Origin: Bradyrhizobium sp. WBOS07
GTDB lineage: Bacteria > Pseudomonadota > Alphaproteobacteria > Rhizobiales > Xanthobacteraceae
Length of the DNA: 64,000 nt
Direction of reading: 5' to 3'
Assembly: GCF_024585165.1 (NCBI RefSeq)
Contig: NZ_CP029008.1
Location: forward strand, 1,984,001 to 2,048,000
The position numbers and the translations under genes are program-made. The notes under the pieces are model-generated. The model searched no databases and was not told the DNA's origin. It saw nothing but the letters and a program-made list of their open reading frames with translations. Of the stretch, positions 34,401-42,477 are shown one piece after another (the stretch's first letter is position 1; every line of letters starts with the position of its first letter).

Positions 34401-35027
34401 TCAAGCCGATTGCTGCAGCGGCGAGCGCGCAATGAGGTGGACTACGTCGTCACGCGCCTGCTTTTCTGCGAATTTGACCGCGAAGCCGTTGTCGAATTTG
34501 CGGATGACCCGCCCCACGCAGGCGCCGACAGCCAGCGCTGTTCCCACCGGCGGGTCGTACTCGCAGGATATGGCAACGCCGGCCGTGGAGACGTCGATGA
34601 TGAAGCAGGGATGGGTGCTGCCGTCGGCGAGCGTCAGGAGGCTGTGCGAGATCTGGGGAACGAAGCGCGCATCACGCCGCAGCTCCTGGATGCTGTCGTC
34701 CTTCTGCTTCTTCTCCAGCCAGGTCAGCTTTTCCGACATCCAGGCGCGCCGCGCCCGCGTCATGTCGAGCTCCATCAGGAAGCCGGCTTTCAGCGTCGCG
34801 CTGATGGTGCACTGGAATTCGCCGAAATCCTGGAAGTAGGACGTGAGCCGCTCGCCGACCTTGCCGACGACAGGCACGTCCACGATCATGCGGAACGGTG
34901 AGACGCGCTTGGTGCGGCAGGCGAAAGTGCGCAGCTTGCCCTCGCAATCGTACCAGCGCGGCAGCGAGTAGCTGCCGTTCACGGCGACGTCCACTGCTCG
35001 TTGCCTGAGGAACTCTGTGACGGACAT
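34401..35027 (-). CDS. PilZ-like domain protein
   Basis: A 208-residue protein with a PilZ domain in the C-terminal half (RRDARFVPQISHSLL and HPCFIIDVSTAGVAISCE), the c-di-GMP-binding fold. The N-terminal half may be a second, degenerate PilZ-like barrel. The canonical RxxxR motif is only partly visible (LRRDAR). The ATG at 35027 is preferred over an upstream TTG. A second short PilZ gene lies at 36317. Confidence 0.78.
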   Translation of the reverse strand: MSVTEFLRQRAVDVAVNGSYSLPRWYDCEGKLRTFACRTKRVSPFRMIVDVPVVGKVGERLTSYFQDFGEFQCTISATLKAGFLMELDMTRARRAWMSEKLTWLEKKQKDDSIQELRRDARFVPQISHSLLTLADGSTHPCFIIDVSTAGVAISCEYDPPVGTALAVGACVGRVIRKFDNGFAVKFAEKQARDDVVHLIARSPLQQSA

Positions 35028-35232
35028 GCGCGCCAACCGTGTTTGGGATCGTTCCCGTAATTCCACGGTAGCGGTCAAATTCTAAGTAAATGATACCGGC
35101 GCTCAAAAGCGGGGGTAAATTTCCGGTAAACGCACGGGTCGGTCGCGCCGGAAAAAGCGCGGCATAAGGACCCGTTTTGCTCCAGGCTTTCTCACAACCT
35201 CGTCATTGCGGGCGCGGCGGTAAAAGCGCTGC

Positions 35233-35904
35233 CTAGGAAGATCCGAACAGCACCAGCAAGGCCAACGCGCCGACGGCCACGGCGAACTGGATCGTCGTCC
35301 AGGTCAGGCTGTCCGGGCTGATCTCCCATCCCAGTTGCGGCAATGCGCGCCGCAATGCGAGCGCCGTGAATGCTTCGACGACGGCGAGCAGGAGGGCGAT
35401 GCCGGCGAGGAAAGACCAGGAATCCGCTGGCGGCATCCACGGCGCGAGCCAGGCAGGGACGGAGCCCTTCAAGGCGGCCAGCAACGCGAACCATCCGAAC
35501 CAGAATGCGGAGCGCTTGACGATGTCTGCCCCGATCGTTTCGGGCTCGAGCCGGATACCGATCCTTGCCAGCGCGCTTTCGATGCGCCCGCCGTCGGTCA
35601 GGAGGATGAACGCCCCCAAATAGAGCGGGATGCGCGATTGGAAGAGCAGGGCGGCGACACCGAACAGGATGACGTGGCCGACGACATCGCTGAGGAGCTC
35701 CCGGGCGATCCGGCCTGGCGGCACCGGCGCGGGCGGCGCGAGATCGGACTGCGGACGCGGTCGGGCGCAGGCCATGTGCGCCAGCATCTTGGCGCGCAGG
35801 TCCGATGGATGCCGGCCGGGATGGTGACCCAGCCACGGCGGAAGCTCCGGCGTCATTGCGGACGCGCCGGACGAACCATCAATTTCGGGGAAGTGCTGCG
35901 CCAT
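35233..35904 (-). CDS. Membrane protein of unknown function
   Basis: A 223-residue protein with a Pro-rich soluble N-terminus (residues 1-65) and four predicted membrane helices, including DVVGHVILFGVAALLF, FGWFALLAAL, FLAGIALLLAVVEAFTALAL and FAVAVGALALLVLF. It has no recognised domain. It is followed by the tRNA-Glu gene on the same strand side. Confidence 0.75.
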   Translation of the reverse strand: MAQHFPEIDGSSGASAMTPELPPWLGHHPGRHPSDLRAKMLAHMACARPRPQSDLAPPAPVPPGRIARELLSDVVGHVILFGVAALLFQSRIPLYLGAFILLTDGGRIESALARIGIRLEPETIGADIVKRSAFWFGWFALLAALKGSVPAWLAPWMPPADSWSFLAGIALLLAVVEAFTALALRRALPQLGWEISPDSLTWTTIQFAVAVGALALLVLFGSS

Positions 35905-36015
35905 GGGCCAAGACCGGTTCCAACCGACATTGGTCGGTGGCGAGCGGCGGGAAGGTTCATGCGGAAGCAGCGGAAATTGCGGTGGCGGCAGCGATGGCGT
36001 TCATCGCCTGCGCAC

Positions 36016-36090
36016 TGGCGCTCCCTAGCGGAATCGAACCGCTCTCTCCACCGTGAAAGGGTGGCGTCCTAACCGATAGACGAAGGGAGC
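36016..36090 (-). tRNA. tRNA-Glu (TTC)
   Basis: On the minus strand the acceptor arms GCTCCCT and AGGGAGC pair, D-loop TATCGGTTAGGA, anticodon CTTTCAC gives TTC (Glu), T-loop GGTTCGATTCC. An encoded CCA end is present. 75 nt. Confidence 0.95.
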
Positions 36091-36316
36091 AAACGCAGGG
36101 CCCTGCCGTTGTTCCCGGCACGGCCGCTGGCCGGCCGAACAGGGCCCGGCGGCTTGCAGCGGGCGAACGTATAGTGGCCTTTCCGCCTCCGGGCAAGCCG
36201 GTCGGGGCCGGTCTTTTGGCCCCGGTGGACAGCGCCGATCCGGGGATTATCGGCGGGCGATTGCAACGGTTTCTTAGGGGGCGCCGGGTAGCGCTGGACG
36301 GGGAGATCTCTCGCCG

Positions 36317-36571
36317 ATGCCACCGCCGAAAAAGCGCGCAGCCCGCAAGCTGCTGTCGAAGCACGCCTGGATCACGCTCGACGGCGGCTTCGCCGCGCGG
36401 CATTGCCTGGTCCAGGATATCTCGGATTCCGGCGCCAAGATCACCTTGGACGAGGACGCCAGCCAGCTCCCGGGCGTGATCCGGCTCGCCTTCGCACGCG
36501 ATTCGCGCACCGGGCGGAGCTGCCAGGTGGTCTGGCGCCGCGGCAAATCGGCCGGCATCAAGTTCATCTGA
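36317..36571 (+). CDS. PilZ domain protein, short
   Basis: An 84-residue single-domain PilZ protein. It has the basic start KKRAARKLL, LVQDISDSGAKITL (D/NxSxxG motif) and VVWRRGKSAGIKFI at the C-terminus, the typical PilZ barrel. The strong RxxxR is replaced by KKRAARK. Likely a c-di-GMP receptor or allied regulator. Confidence 0.85.
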   Translation: MPPPKKRAARKLLSKHAWITLDGGFAARHCLVQDISDSGAKITLDEDASQLPGVIRLAFARDSRTGRSCQVVWRRGKSAGIKFI

Positions 36572-36627
36572 TCGCGGGCGGAGGCGCCCCGATGGCGCGC
36601 AGCCCCGGTCCGGGCTAGAACGCCGCC

Positions 36628-36876
36628 ATGCGCACCAAGCTCTTGATCCTGATCCCGCTGCTCGTCACGTCCGCCGCCGCGGCGGAGGCGCTGCGCCTGC
36701 CGCCTGCCGAGCGGCCCCAGGCGGGCGCGACCACCGCACCGCTGAAGAGCGCGGCCGGCAAGGCTCGAGCAGGCTCCTGCGCCTCCTATGGCCCGAGCTT
36801 CGTCATGGTCGAGGGCACCGGGACCTGCGTGAAGATCGAGGGCTCGAGCCGCATCGACACCACGGTCAGGCGCTAA
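36628..36876 (+). CDS. Short exported protein with porin-like N-terminal motif
   Basis: An 82-residue protein with a signal peptide (MRTKLLILIPLLVTSAAAA). Its C-terminal CASYGPSFVMVEGTGTCVKI and GSSRIDTTVRR resemble the conserved N-terminal strand of Rhizobiales alpha-porins ([25 protein letters not shown]-type), but the rest of the barrel is missing. It may be a mini-protein derived from a porin start. Confidence 0.75.
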   Translation: MRTKLLILIPLLVTSAAAAEALRLPPAERPQAGATTAPLKSAAGKARAGSCASYGPSFVMVEGTGTCVKIEGSSRIDTTVRR

Positions 36877-36882
36877 AGGCCG

Positions 36883-37050
36883 ATGTCGCCGGATCTCATC
36901 CGCCTCGACCTCATCGTTCCCGTCGTGATGTACTGCGCGCTGCTGTGGTGGGTCGGCCGCGGCCTGAGCTGGACGGCGCGGCTGGCGACCGCGGCGGTGA
37001 CCCTGGTGCTGATCGTCTGCGTGCTGCTGGTCGAGCGCGGCTGGCGCTAG
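36883..37050 (+). CDS. Small membrane protein, 55 residues
   Basis: Starts MSPDLIRLDLIVPVVMYCAL with two hydrophobic helices (residues 8-22 and 32-49). It begins 7 bp after the preceding small gene, and codon use and GC are normal. No family recognised. Confidence 0.65.
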   Translation: MSPDLIRLDLIVPVVMYCALLWWVGRGLSWTARLATAAVTLVLIVCVLLVERGWR

Positions 37051-37058
37051 GCCGAAAG

Positions 37059-37092
37059 CAAAAAATGCGAAAACAACCCCATGCACAGTAGC
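37059..37092. repeat. Copy of dispersed 33-bp repeat
   Basis: Inverted copy of the 14116-14148 element, differing at one base (CGC[A/G]TTTTTT). Contains AAAAAATGCGAAAACAACCC and the reverse of CTACTGTGCATGGGG. It follows the stop of the small membrane protein. Confidence 0.65.
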
Positions 37093-37177
37093 CGTCAAGT
37101 GCCGAGGTGACGGCGGAGGCTTGCGCCGAAACGCGGATTCATCGTGTTTTCGCCGTAGCTTACGCCGCGCCGCCGGC

Positions 37178-37816
37178 TCACGACATCGGCGGTGCGACAT
37201 GCTGTGCGAATCCGGGCCGTTTGCCGAGCTCGGCGAGCCAGCGCGTCAGATGCGGCTGCGCCGGCCGGCTGATGCCCTCGACCCCGAGCCAGCGCCGCGC
37301 ATAGGAGCCGATCGCGATGTCGGCGAGCGTGAAGGCATCGCCCTCCATGAACCGGCGCGAGGAGAGCAGGCGGTCGGCAATCGCCCAGACCTCGGCGGCG
37401 GTATCCGCATCTCGCTGCACCTGGATCATGTCGCGCTCGGCGGGCGCCGTGCGCACGATGCCCCAGAACACCGGGCGGTCGACCGGCTGCACCGTCGACA
37501 GCGTCCAGTCGAGCCAGCGGTCGATCGAGGCGCGCTGCTTCGGCGCCTCGGGATAGATCGGCGTGCCGCGTCCATGGGCGAGGCAGAGGTAGCGCATGAT
37601 CGAATTGGATTCCCACAGCACGAAGTCGCCCTCGACCAGCGTCGGGATCCGCGCGTTGGGGTTCATCGCCAGATACTCGGCCTCGCGCGTCCGGCCGTAG
37701 CTCATGCCGGCATCGATGCGCTCATAGGGCAGATTGAGCTCGGTCAGGCACCACAGCACCTTCTGCACGTTGACCGAATTGGCGCGGCCCCAGATCGTCA
37801 GCTTGGTGTCAGGCAT
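37178..37816 (-). CDS. Glutathione S-transferase family protein
   Basis: A 212-residue thioredoxin-fold plus helical C-terminal GST. The N-terminus LTIWGRANSVNVQKVLWCL and RIPTLVEGDFVLWESNSIM (cis-Pro and glutathione-binding ES motif) are clear. It probably conjugates or reduces electrophiles. It stands alone, near the glyoxalase gene. Confidence 0.93.
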   Translation of the reverse strand: MPDTKLTIWGRANSVNVQKVLWCLTELNLPYERIDAGMSYGRTREAEYLAMNPNARIPTLVEGDFVLWESNSIMRYLCLAHGRGTPIYPEAPKQRASIDRWLDWTLSTVQPVDRPVFWGIVRTAPAERDMIQVQRDADTAAEVWAIADRLLSSRRFMEGDAFTLADIAIGSYARRWLGVEGISRPAQPHLTRWLAELGKRPGFAQHVAPPMS

Positions 37817-37904
37817 GAAGCGTCTCCCGCGGCATTGTTGCTTGCCGCGGGTGATAGCGGAATTCGCCGCCTCGAGCGATGCGCGATTGCATCGCGCCCC
37901 TCAT

Positions 37905-37936
37905 GCAAAAAGCTCCGCACGCGGCGGAGCTTTCAT
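37905..37936 (-). terminator. Intrinsic terminator for the 26-residue gene
   Basis: GCTCCGC-N5-GCGGAGC stem with TTTTTGC on the minus strand, 36 bp downstream of the tiny gene's stop. It may also act on the plus strand (AAAGC/GCTTTC). Confidence 0.7.
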
Positions 37937-37971
37937 TGCAAGGTTCAACCTGGCAAAGTTCAACCTGACGG

Positions 37972-38052
37972 TCAGCGGCCGAAGAACAGCCACAGCAGAA
38001 TGATCACCGGGATCGGCACGCCAAGCATCCACAACAACAGCCCTCTCGCCAT
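37972..38052 (-). CDS. Tiny membrane protein, 26 residues
   Basis: Starts MARGLLLWMLGVPIPVIILL and ends WLFFGR: one transmembrane helix with positively charged N- and C-ends. A very strong GGAGGAGG lies seven bases before the ATG, and a terminator follows. Similar 25-31-residue proteins with a GVPIP core occur widely in Rhizobiales (from memory). A good candidate for a real small protein. Confidence 0.78.
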   Translation of the reverse strand: MARGLLLWMLGVPIPVIILLWLFFGR

Positions 38053-38121
38053 CGTATCCTCCTCCAATTGCATCACTGGAGGGTGAACGCGGCTCGCGAG
38101 CGCTTGTTCCCGTGCGCAAAC

Positions 38122-38574
38122 CTACCAATGACCGGTGTTGGGCATCGAGGCCCACGGCTCCTGCGGCGGCTTCGGATCGCCCTTCTGCAACAGCTCGATC
38201 GAGTGCAGGTCCGGCGAGCGGACGAAGGCCATGTTGCCGTCGCGCGGCGGACGGTTGATGGTGACGCCGGCTTTCATCAGCTTGTCGCAAGTGGCGTAGA
38301 TGTCGTCGACCTCATAGGCGAGATGGCCGAAGAAGCGATCCTCGCCGTAGGTCTCCTCGTCCCAATTCCAGGTGAGCTCGACCAGCGGCGCGCCGCGCGT
38401 CGGCGGCTGCTTCTTCAACGCCTCGAGATCGTCCGCCGAGCACAGGAACACCAGCGTGAACCGCCCCTTGTCGTTCTCGATCCGCCGTACCTCCTTCAGC
38501 CCGAAAGCATCGACATAGAACTTCAGCGCGACATCGAGATTGCGCACGCGCAGCATGGTGTGGAGGTATCGCAT
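38122..38574 (-). CDS. gloA: Lactoylglutathione lyase / glyoxalase I
   Basis: A 150-residue metalloenzyme isomerising the methylglyoxal-glutathione adduct. The two betaalphabetabetabeta modules are seen; metal ligands fall in HTMLRVRNL (His), ELTWNWDEETY (Glu), FGHLAYEVDD (His) and SIELLQKG (Glu). Length matches glyoxalase I. Confidence 0.93.
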   Translation of the reverse strand: MRYLHTMLRVRNLDVALKFYVDAFGLKEVRRIENDKGRFTLVFLCSADDLEALKKQPPTRGAPLVELTWNWDEETYGEDRFFGHLAYEVDDIYATCDKLMKAGVTINRPPRDGNMAFVRSPDLHSIELLQKGDPKPPQEPWASMPNTGHW

Positions 38575-38754
38575 GGTTGTTGCTCCCTGGAACGGACGGA
38601 GGGTTTTTGTCTTGGGCCCGGACGGCGGGGAGAGATAGCAGGAAACGGGCAGGAGGGGCAGGGGGCAGGTGTCTGCAATCCGACCATATAACTTCTTGTG
38701 TTGAGGTATGGCGCCCCCACATTCTCCGGTTGAGGTACTTCGATTGGAGGGGCT

Positions 38755-39621
38755 ATGTTTGAAAGTGGGATGGATCGACTTAGAGACGTTGTGCTGTTTG
38801 TTGCCGGCCTAGTCGCATTGGGCGCGCTAATCATGGCGGCATTCGAAGGCTTCAATCAGCGAATACCTTCTGCGATTTTTCTTGGCACGCTGGGCGTGGT
38901 CTGCACCTTCATGGTCTACATGCCAAAGCTTGAGGTCTTCAAGGTGTGGGGTGTGGAGGCCCGCCTGAACCGGACTTTGGACCGCGCAGAGGAGATACTA
39001 GGCAAACTTCAGCATCTGTCCGTTATAAGTGCCAAGGCCACATACATGACGTTTGCTTGGTCGAATAGATTTGGTTCGCCTGGCGCGAAAGCTAAACAGG
39101 CCATTCTCGACGATGTGGATCGGCAGCTAGATGAGTTAAAGGTTACACCAACGGAAAGGGCTGAGATCGTCCGGCCCTATATGACTCTGATTGGCTGGGA
39201 CTTCTTCCAGCTCTACGTCACCACGGTCGAAAACTACATGCAGGCAAAGTACTCAGATGTGACTCATAAACTGAATATTGAGGCAGAGAGTGCTGAGGCC
39301 AGAGCTACCATCGACCGCTGGGCGCCTTTGATCGCTGCTTGGCGTACACGATGGCGTGTCGATGGGCTCTATCAACAGATGTTGCAAACAAGCTTTGCTG
39401 AGTTCTTGAACCAAGCGGTCCCGCCCGAGGGCCTTCTCGACAAGAACGAGATGGAAAGGGTTAACAAGTATCGAGCAGAGATCTTGGCGCTCTATAACGA
39501 GTGCTTGGCCAAAGGCGGCTATACCGATCGAGCTGCCCAATATTACGACAACTACAATCCCGAGTTCGGCGGTGATAAAAAGAAGATCAAGGAACTCTTC
39601 GGCTACGAGATGAAATATTGA
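38755..39621 (+). CDS. Two-TM membrane protein in AT-richer insert
   Basis: A 288-residue protein with two adjacent N-terminal membrane helices (residues about 12-31 and 38-58), then a long soluble helical region with many Lys/Glu. Base composition and codon use are clearly AT-richer than neighbours. No recognised domain. The soluble part could face the cytoplasm. GATTGGAGGGGCT precedes the ATG. The downstream gene, 109 bp away on the same strand, encodes an exported protease; the pair looks like a laterally acquired cassette. Confidence 0.8.
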   Translation: MFESGMDRLRDVVLFVAGLVALGALIMAAFEGFNQRIPSAIFLGTLGVVCTFMVYMPKLEVFKVWGVEARLNRTLDRAEEILGKLQHLSVISAKATYMTFAWSNRFGSPGAKAKQAILDDVDRQLDELKVTPTERAEIVRPYMTLIGWDFFQLYVTTVENYMQAKYSDVTHKLNIEAESAEARATIDRWAPLIAAWRTRWRVDGLYQQMLQTSFAEFLNQAVPPEGLLDKNEMERVNKYRAEILALYNECLAKGGYTDRAAQYYDNYNPEFGGDKKKIKELFGYEMKY

Positions 39622-39730
39622 CCCAACCGATCGTATCCAACGGTGATGTCCTGTGGGCCAGCTCTGTCGCGATCAAGCGATGGCGGGATGTGCAATTGGG
39701 CGACGATACGCACAGGCGAGCCGGGTTTCC

Positions 39731-40576
39731 ATGCGCATACTGAGCTTCCTTTTTACTACGGTGATGTTTTGCGGGAGCCCCACAATGGCTGACGTTGTCG
39801 GTGTTACCTCTAATGTTCTTAAGAGGGTCGTTCGGATCGAAGTGAACGGGGGGTCGGGAACGGCCTTCACTCTAGACGTTGATGGCCATCATTACCTGAT
39901 CACAGCCAAGCACGTGATAGCGAGCGTGAAAGGGCCCGAAGGTTCGATACAGGTCTGCGTAGATGGGGGAAAATGCGTTGACACGCCGGTCACCGTGCTG
40001 CGCTGCTCTGATCCCGTAGACATAGCCGTGTTGGTGCCGAAAAGAGTACTCACGGTGACAATTGCGCTACCCGCTGACTCGGCAGGGATGGTCTTGGGTC
40101 AAGACGTTTACTTCGTGGGCTATCCCTACGCGGACCCTCTGCTTAACACTATCACCCCAGCTTTGGAGAACATCGGGTTCGTCCGCAAGGCAGTGTGGTC
40201 CGCGCAAACCCGCAAGGATGAAGCGATAACAATGTATTTTGACGGACGAAACAATAGCGGATTCTCTGGATCTCCAATTGTGTTCCTCGAACAGGGAAAA
40301 CCCGGCTACGACTTTAAAGTTGCAGGTGTCGTTTCCGGGTACCGAACAGATTATACGGAAGTCGTAACGCCAACGCCGATCCTAGAAAAGGACGTGACCG
40401 ACGAAGACCGCGCCCTTGATCGCATAAAGAGGGGCACTGATGGAAAGCTCTATAAGCTCGTTCCAACCGGTAAATGGGTGCCTGGCAATACTGGTATCGT
40501 TATCGGGTACGACATCAAACACGCAGTTGAACTCATCCGCAAGACCGAGCAGAAAGGACCTGAAGCAAAGCGATAA
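39731..40576 (+). CDS. Exported trypsin-like serine protease
   Basis: A 281-residue S1-type protease with a signal peptide (MRILSFLFTTVMFCGSPTMA). The catalytic triad is visible: His in LITAKHVIAS, Asp in CSDPVDIAVL and Ser in NNSGFSGSPIVF (GxSG). No PDZ domain follows, unlike DegP/HtrA. AT-rich like its upstream neighbour, and likely part of the same cassette. It may act in the periplasm on an unknown target. Confidence 0.85.
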   Translation: MRILSFLFTTVMFCGSPTMADVVGVTSNVLKRVVRIEVNGGSGTAFTLDVDGHHYLITAKHVIASVKGPEGSIQVCVDGGKCVDTPVTVLRCSDPVDIAVLVPKRVLTVTIALPADSAGMVLGQDVYFVGYPYADPLLNTITPALENIGFVRKAVWSAQTRKDEAITMYFDGRNNSGFSGSPIVFLEQGKPGYDFKVAGVVSGYRTDYTEVVTPTPILEKDVTDEDRALDRIKRGTDGKLYKLVPTGKWVPGNTGIVIGYDIKHAVELIRKTEQKGPEAKR

Positions 40577-40906
40577 CCGTCATCCGTTTTCATCCGTTGG
40601 CAGTTGCGTTGACAGCAATGTCACCGTAATCCTTAAGGGCGGTGGGGTGCGGGGATAGCGCCCAAGGCCGGCCGTTCGATAAAGACCGAGCAAGGCAGGC
40701 GGGGCTTGCTATCCGGCTTCCCGGCTGATGAAGCCCGTAGGATGGGTCGAGCTCTTGCGAAACCCATGGCCTTTGTTGCGTGGTAGCGCCGCGCTTTGAT
40801 CGTGGGCCGTTGCAGTTTCATTCCGGACGGGGCTTCTTCACCGTTGGAGAGCGGCGATCGAGAAGCGATGGGTTTCGCAAGGGCTCAACCCATCCTACGC
40901 ACGGCA
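40577..40906. other. Intergenic: AT-richer edge plus dispersed repeat
   Basis: The first 60 bp continue the AT-richer insert and contain CATCCGTTTTCATCCGTT. The rest is a repeat (see 40736-40899). No gene. Confidence 0.5.
40736..40899. repeat. Dispersed element with long inverted ends
   Basis: CGTAGGATGGGTCGAGCTCT continues into TTGCGAAACCCAT and is mirrored by ATGGGTTTCGCAAGGGCTCA plus ACCCATCCTACG. This 164-bp element has about 30-bp near-perfect ends and resembles 41652-41740. Confidence 0.75.
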
Positions 40907-41566
40907 TCACGATCGAAGCAGCGCCGCCATCTCTTTCCAATGATAGATTCGCACCTTCTCCGTTTGATGCCGCGCGGCTTTGGCGATGGCGTGCGCGATG
41001 TCGTTTCCGGCGAGCCCGCGATAGCGGTCGGCCGGGCCGACGAGCAGCGGATTGAGCACGCCCCAGATCGCGATGATGAGGCGTTCGCGTGGGCGGTCCT
41101 CGTCGCGCGCGCCGAGGATCATCGACGGGCGGAAAATGTGCGTGTGCTCGAAATCGAGCGCGAGAATGTCGCGCTCCACCTCGCCCTTGGTCCTGAGATA
41201 GAACATGCCGGACCCGGCGTTGGCGCCGACGGCCGTGACCACAAACACCGACCGCGCGCCGTTCGCCTTGGCAATCTCGGCCGCCAACACCGGATAATCA
41301 TGATCGATCTTGTAGTACTCGGCCTCGTCAGGCGTGTGCTTTCGTGTCGTCCCCAGCGCGATGAAGATCTCGTCCGCAACCAATTGCGGCTTGAGCGCGG
41401 GCAGGGAAGCGAGATCGCCGATCAGCACCGTGAGCTTCGGATGGTTCACCGCCAGCGGCCTGCGGGCCACCGCGACAACCCGCGAATAGTCGGGACTGTC
41501 CATGAGGTCGCGCAGCAAATGCGAGCCGATGAAGCCGGTTGCGCCGAAGACAAGTGCGGTCTTCAT
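40907..41566 (-). CDS. Atypical SDR, HTATIP2-like NAD(P)-binding protein
   Basis: A 219-residue Rossmann-fold protein. The N-terminal TALVFGATGFIGSHLLRDL has the GxxGxxG loop. The YKIDHDYPVLAAEIAKANG region holds the potential YxxxK-like position. Similar to extended oxidoreductases of the HTATIP2/NAD(P)H-binding group. Stop codon at 40907 lies just past a dispersed repeat. Confidence 0.82.
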   Translation of the reverse strand: MKTALVFGATGFIGSHLLRDLMDSPDYSRVVAVARRPLAVNHPKLTVLIGDLASLPALKPQLVADEIFIALGTTRKHTPDEAEYYKIDHDYPVLAAEIAKANGARSVFVVTAVGANAGSGMFYLRTKGEVERDILALDFEHTHIFRPSMILGARDEDRPRERLIIAIWGVLNPLLVGPADRYRGLAGNDIAHAIAKAARHQTEKVRIYHWKEMAALLRS

Positions 41567-41651
41567 TCAAGACACCGTTTTGCGTTGATTGCCTGATCGC
41601 TTAGTGAAAATTGGGGGAGTGAGGGTTGCCGTCGAAGAACGCGCGTGAGCT

Positions 41652-41740
41652 CGCAGGATGAGTAGAGCACTTGCGAGACCATCATGTTTCGTCACGCAAC
41701 AAGGCAATCGATGGGTTCGCTTCGCTCTACCCATCCTACG
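41652..41740. repeat. Related dispersed element
   Basis: CGCAGGATGAGTAGAGCACT on the left and GCTCTACCCATCCTACG on the right form an imperfect 89-bp inverted repeat, shorter than the related 40736 copy. Confidence 0.65.
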
Positions 41741-41813
41741 AGCTTGGCTTGGTAGCAGTAAAGCCACGCAGAACGCCTAGGCCGAGCCGAAGTACTCTAA
41801 TCGTCAGTCATAA

Positions 41814-41909
41814 TCAGAACGCGAACCAGGCCAGCACCGCGATGACCGGGAGAATGGCCACGCCGAAAAGCACCAGCGGTGCAGGTTCGTTGCCCGTGCG
41901 GTCGCTCAT
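41814..41909 (-). CDS. Tiny membrane protein, 31 residues
   Basis: Starts MSDRTGNEPAPLVLFGVAIL and ends AWFAF with one transmembrane helix. AGGAGGCTATC precedes the ATG. Not found in annotated families from memory; protein-like composition and strong ribosome-binding site support it. Confidence 0.75.
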   Translation of the reverse strand: MSDRTGNEPAPLVLFGVAILPVIAVLAWFAF

Positions 41910-41924
41910 GATAGCCTCCTAAAG

Positions 41925-41958
41925 GACAGCCCCGCAGCGGCGGCGCCACGGGGCTGTC
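41925..41958. other. Hairpin just upstream of the 31-residue gene
   Basis: GACAGCCCCG and CGGGGCTGTC form a 10-bp stem, 3 bp upstream of the minus-strand AGGAGG. It could mask ribosome binding or be an upstream terminator of another minus transcript, as the following bases are CTTTAGG. Confidence 0.5.
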
Positions 41959-42079
41959 AGTGCCGACACACAGGGGGAGAATGCCGGCACTGCTTAATCG
42001 GTGAATTCGGATTGGCCGGACTTGTTCCTAAGCGCGCTGAGCCGAGATCCGAGGGACGCTCCGATGCAAAAGGCCGCGA

Positions 42080-42232
42080 TCACCCTGGCTCGTCTTCGTC
42101 GTCACCGTTCTCGAGCTGCGCCCGATATTCCTGCGCAGCTTTCAACAGAGCTTCTCTGATTTCGCCGTCTGCCGTCTGGGCGGCGAGAGCTTCCGCGCGG
42201 TCGGCCTGGTGTTGCAGGGATTCCTTGGTCAT
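42080..42232 (-). CDS. Small acidic protein, 50 residues
   Basis: Starts MTKESLQHQADRAEALAAQT and ends NGDDEDEPG; it is Ala/Glu-rich and probably helical. It overlaps the gene at 42102-42419 by 131 bp in another frame. No strong ribosome-binding site. It could be the real gene with the overlapping tail being read-through. Confidence 0.55.
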   Translation of the reverse strand: MTKESLQHQADRAEALAAQTADGEIREALLKAAQEYRAQLENGDDEDEPG

Positions 42233-42419
42233 GGCTGGCCAACTCGGCCGGCAGCTCACCAGTTCCTAACGCCGCCTTCTCGACACCCTTCGCGATGATC
42301 TCGACTTCGAAACAGCCCATCTCGCGGAGCTCGGCGGCCTTCTTCTCGGCCGCTTCCCTGGTGTCGCGTTTCAAGATGATCTGGCCCGCTCCGTCGCGGG
42401 CACAAACGAAATAAGGCAT
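42102..42419 (-). CDS. Small conserved-looking protein, extended by a doubtful tail
   Basis: A 105-residue frame beginning MPYFVCARDGAGQIILKRD. Residues 1-55 (REAAEKKAAELREMGCFEV) look like a compact helical domain; beyond about residue 60 it becomes Arg/Gly/Pro-rich and overlaps the 42080-42232 gene in a different frame. The likely original protein ended near residue 60, so a frameshift or lost stop may have extended it. Confidence 0.6.
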   Translation of the reverse strand: MPYFVCARDGAGQIILKRDTREAAEKKAAELREMGCFEVEIIAKGVEKAALGTGELPAELASHDQGIPATPGRPRGSSRRPDGRRRNQRSSVESCAGISGAARER

Positions 42420-42477
42420 TTTCGATTCCCAATTTCGTTTGCATACACACGGCACCGCATTCCCGCAATTCCCGCGC

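Noticed and set aside
35028..35078. Upstream TTG start for the PilZ protein
   Set aside because: The ATG at 35027 gives a better N-terminus; the extension is not supported.
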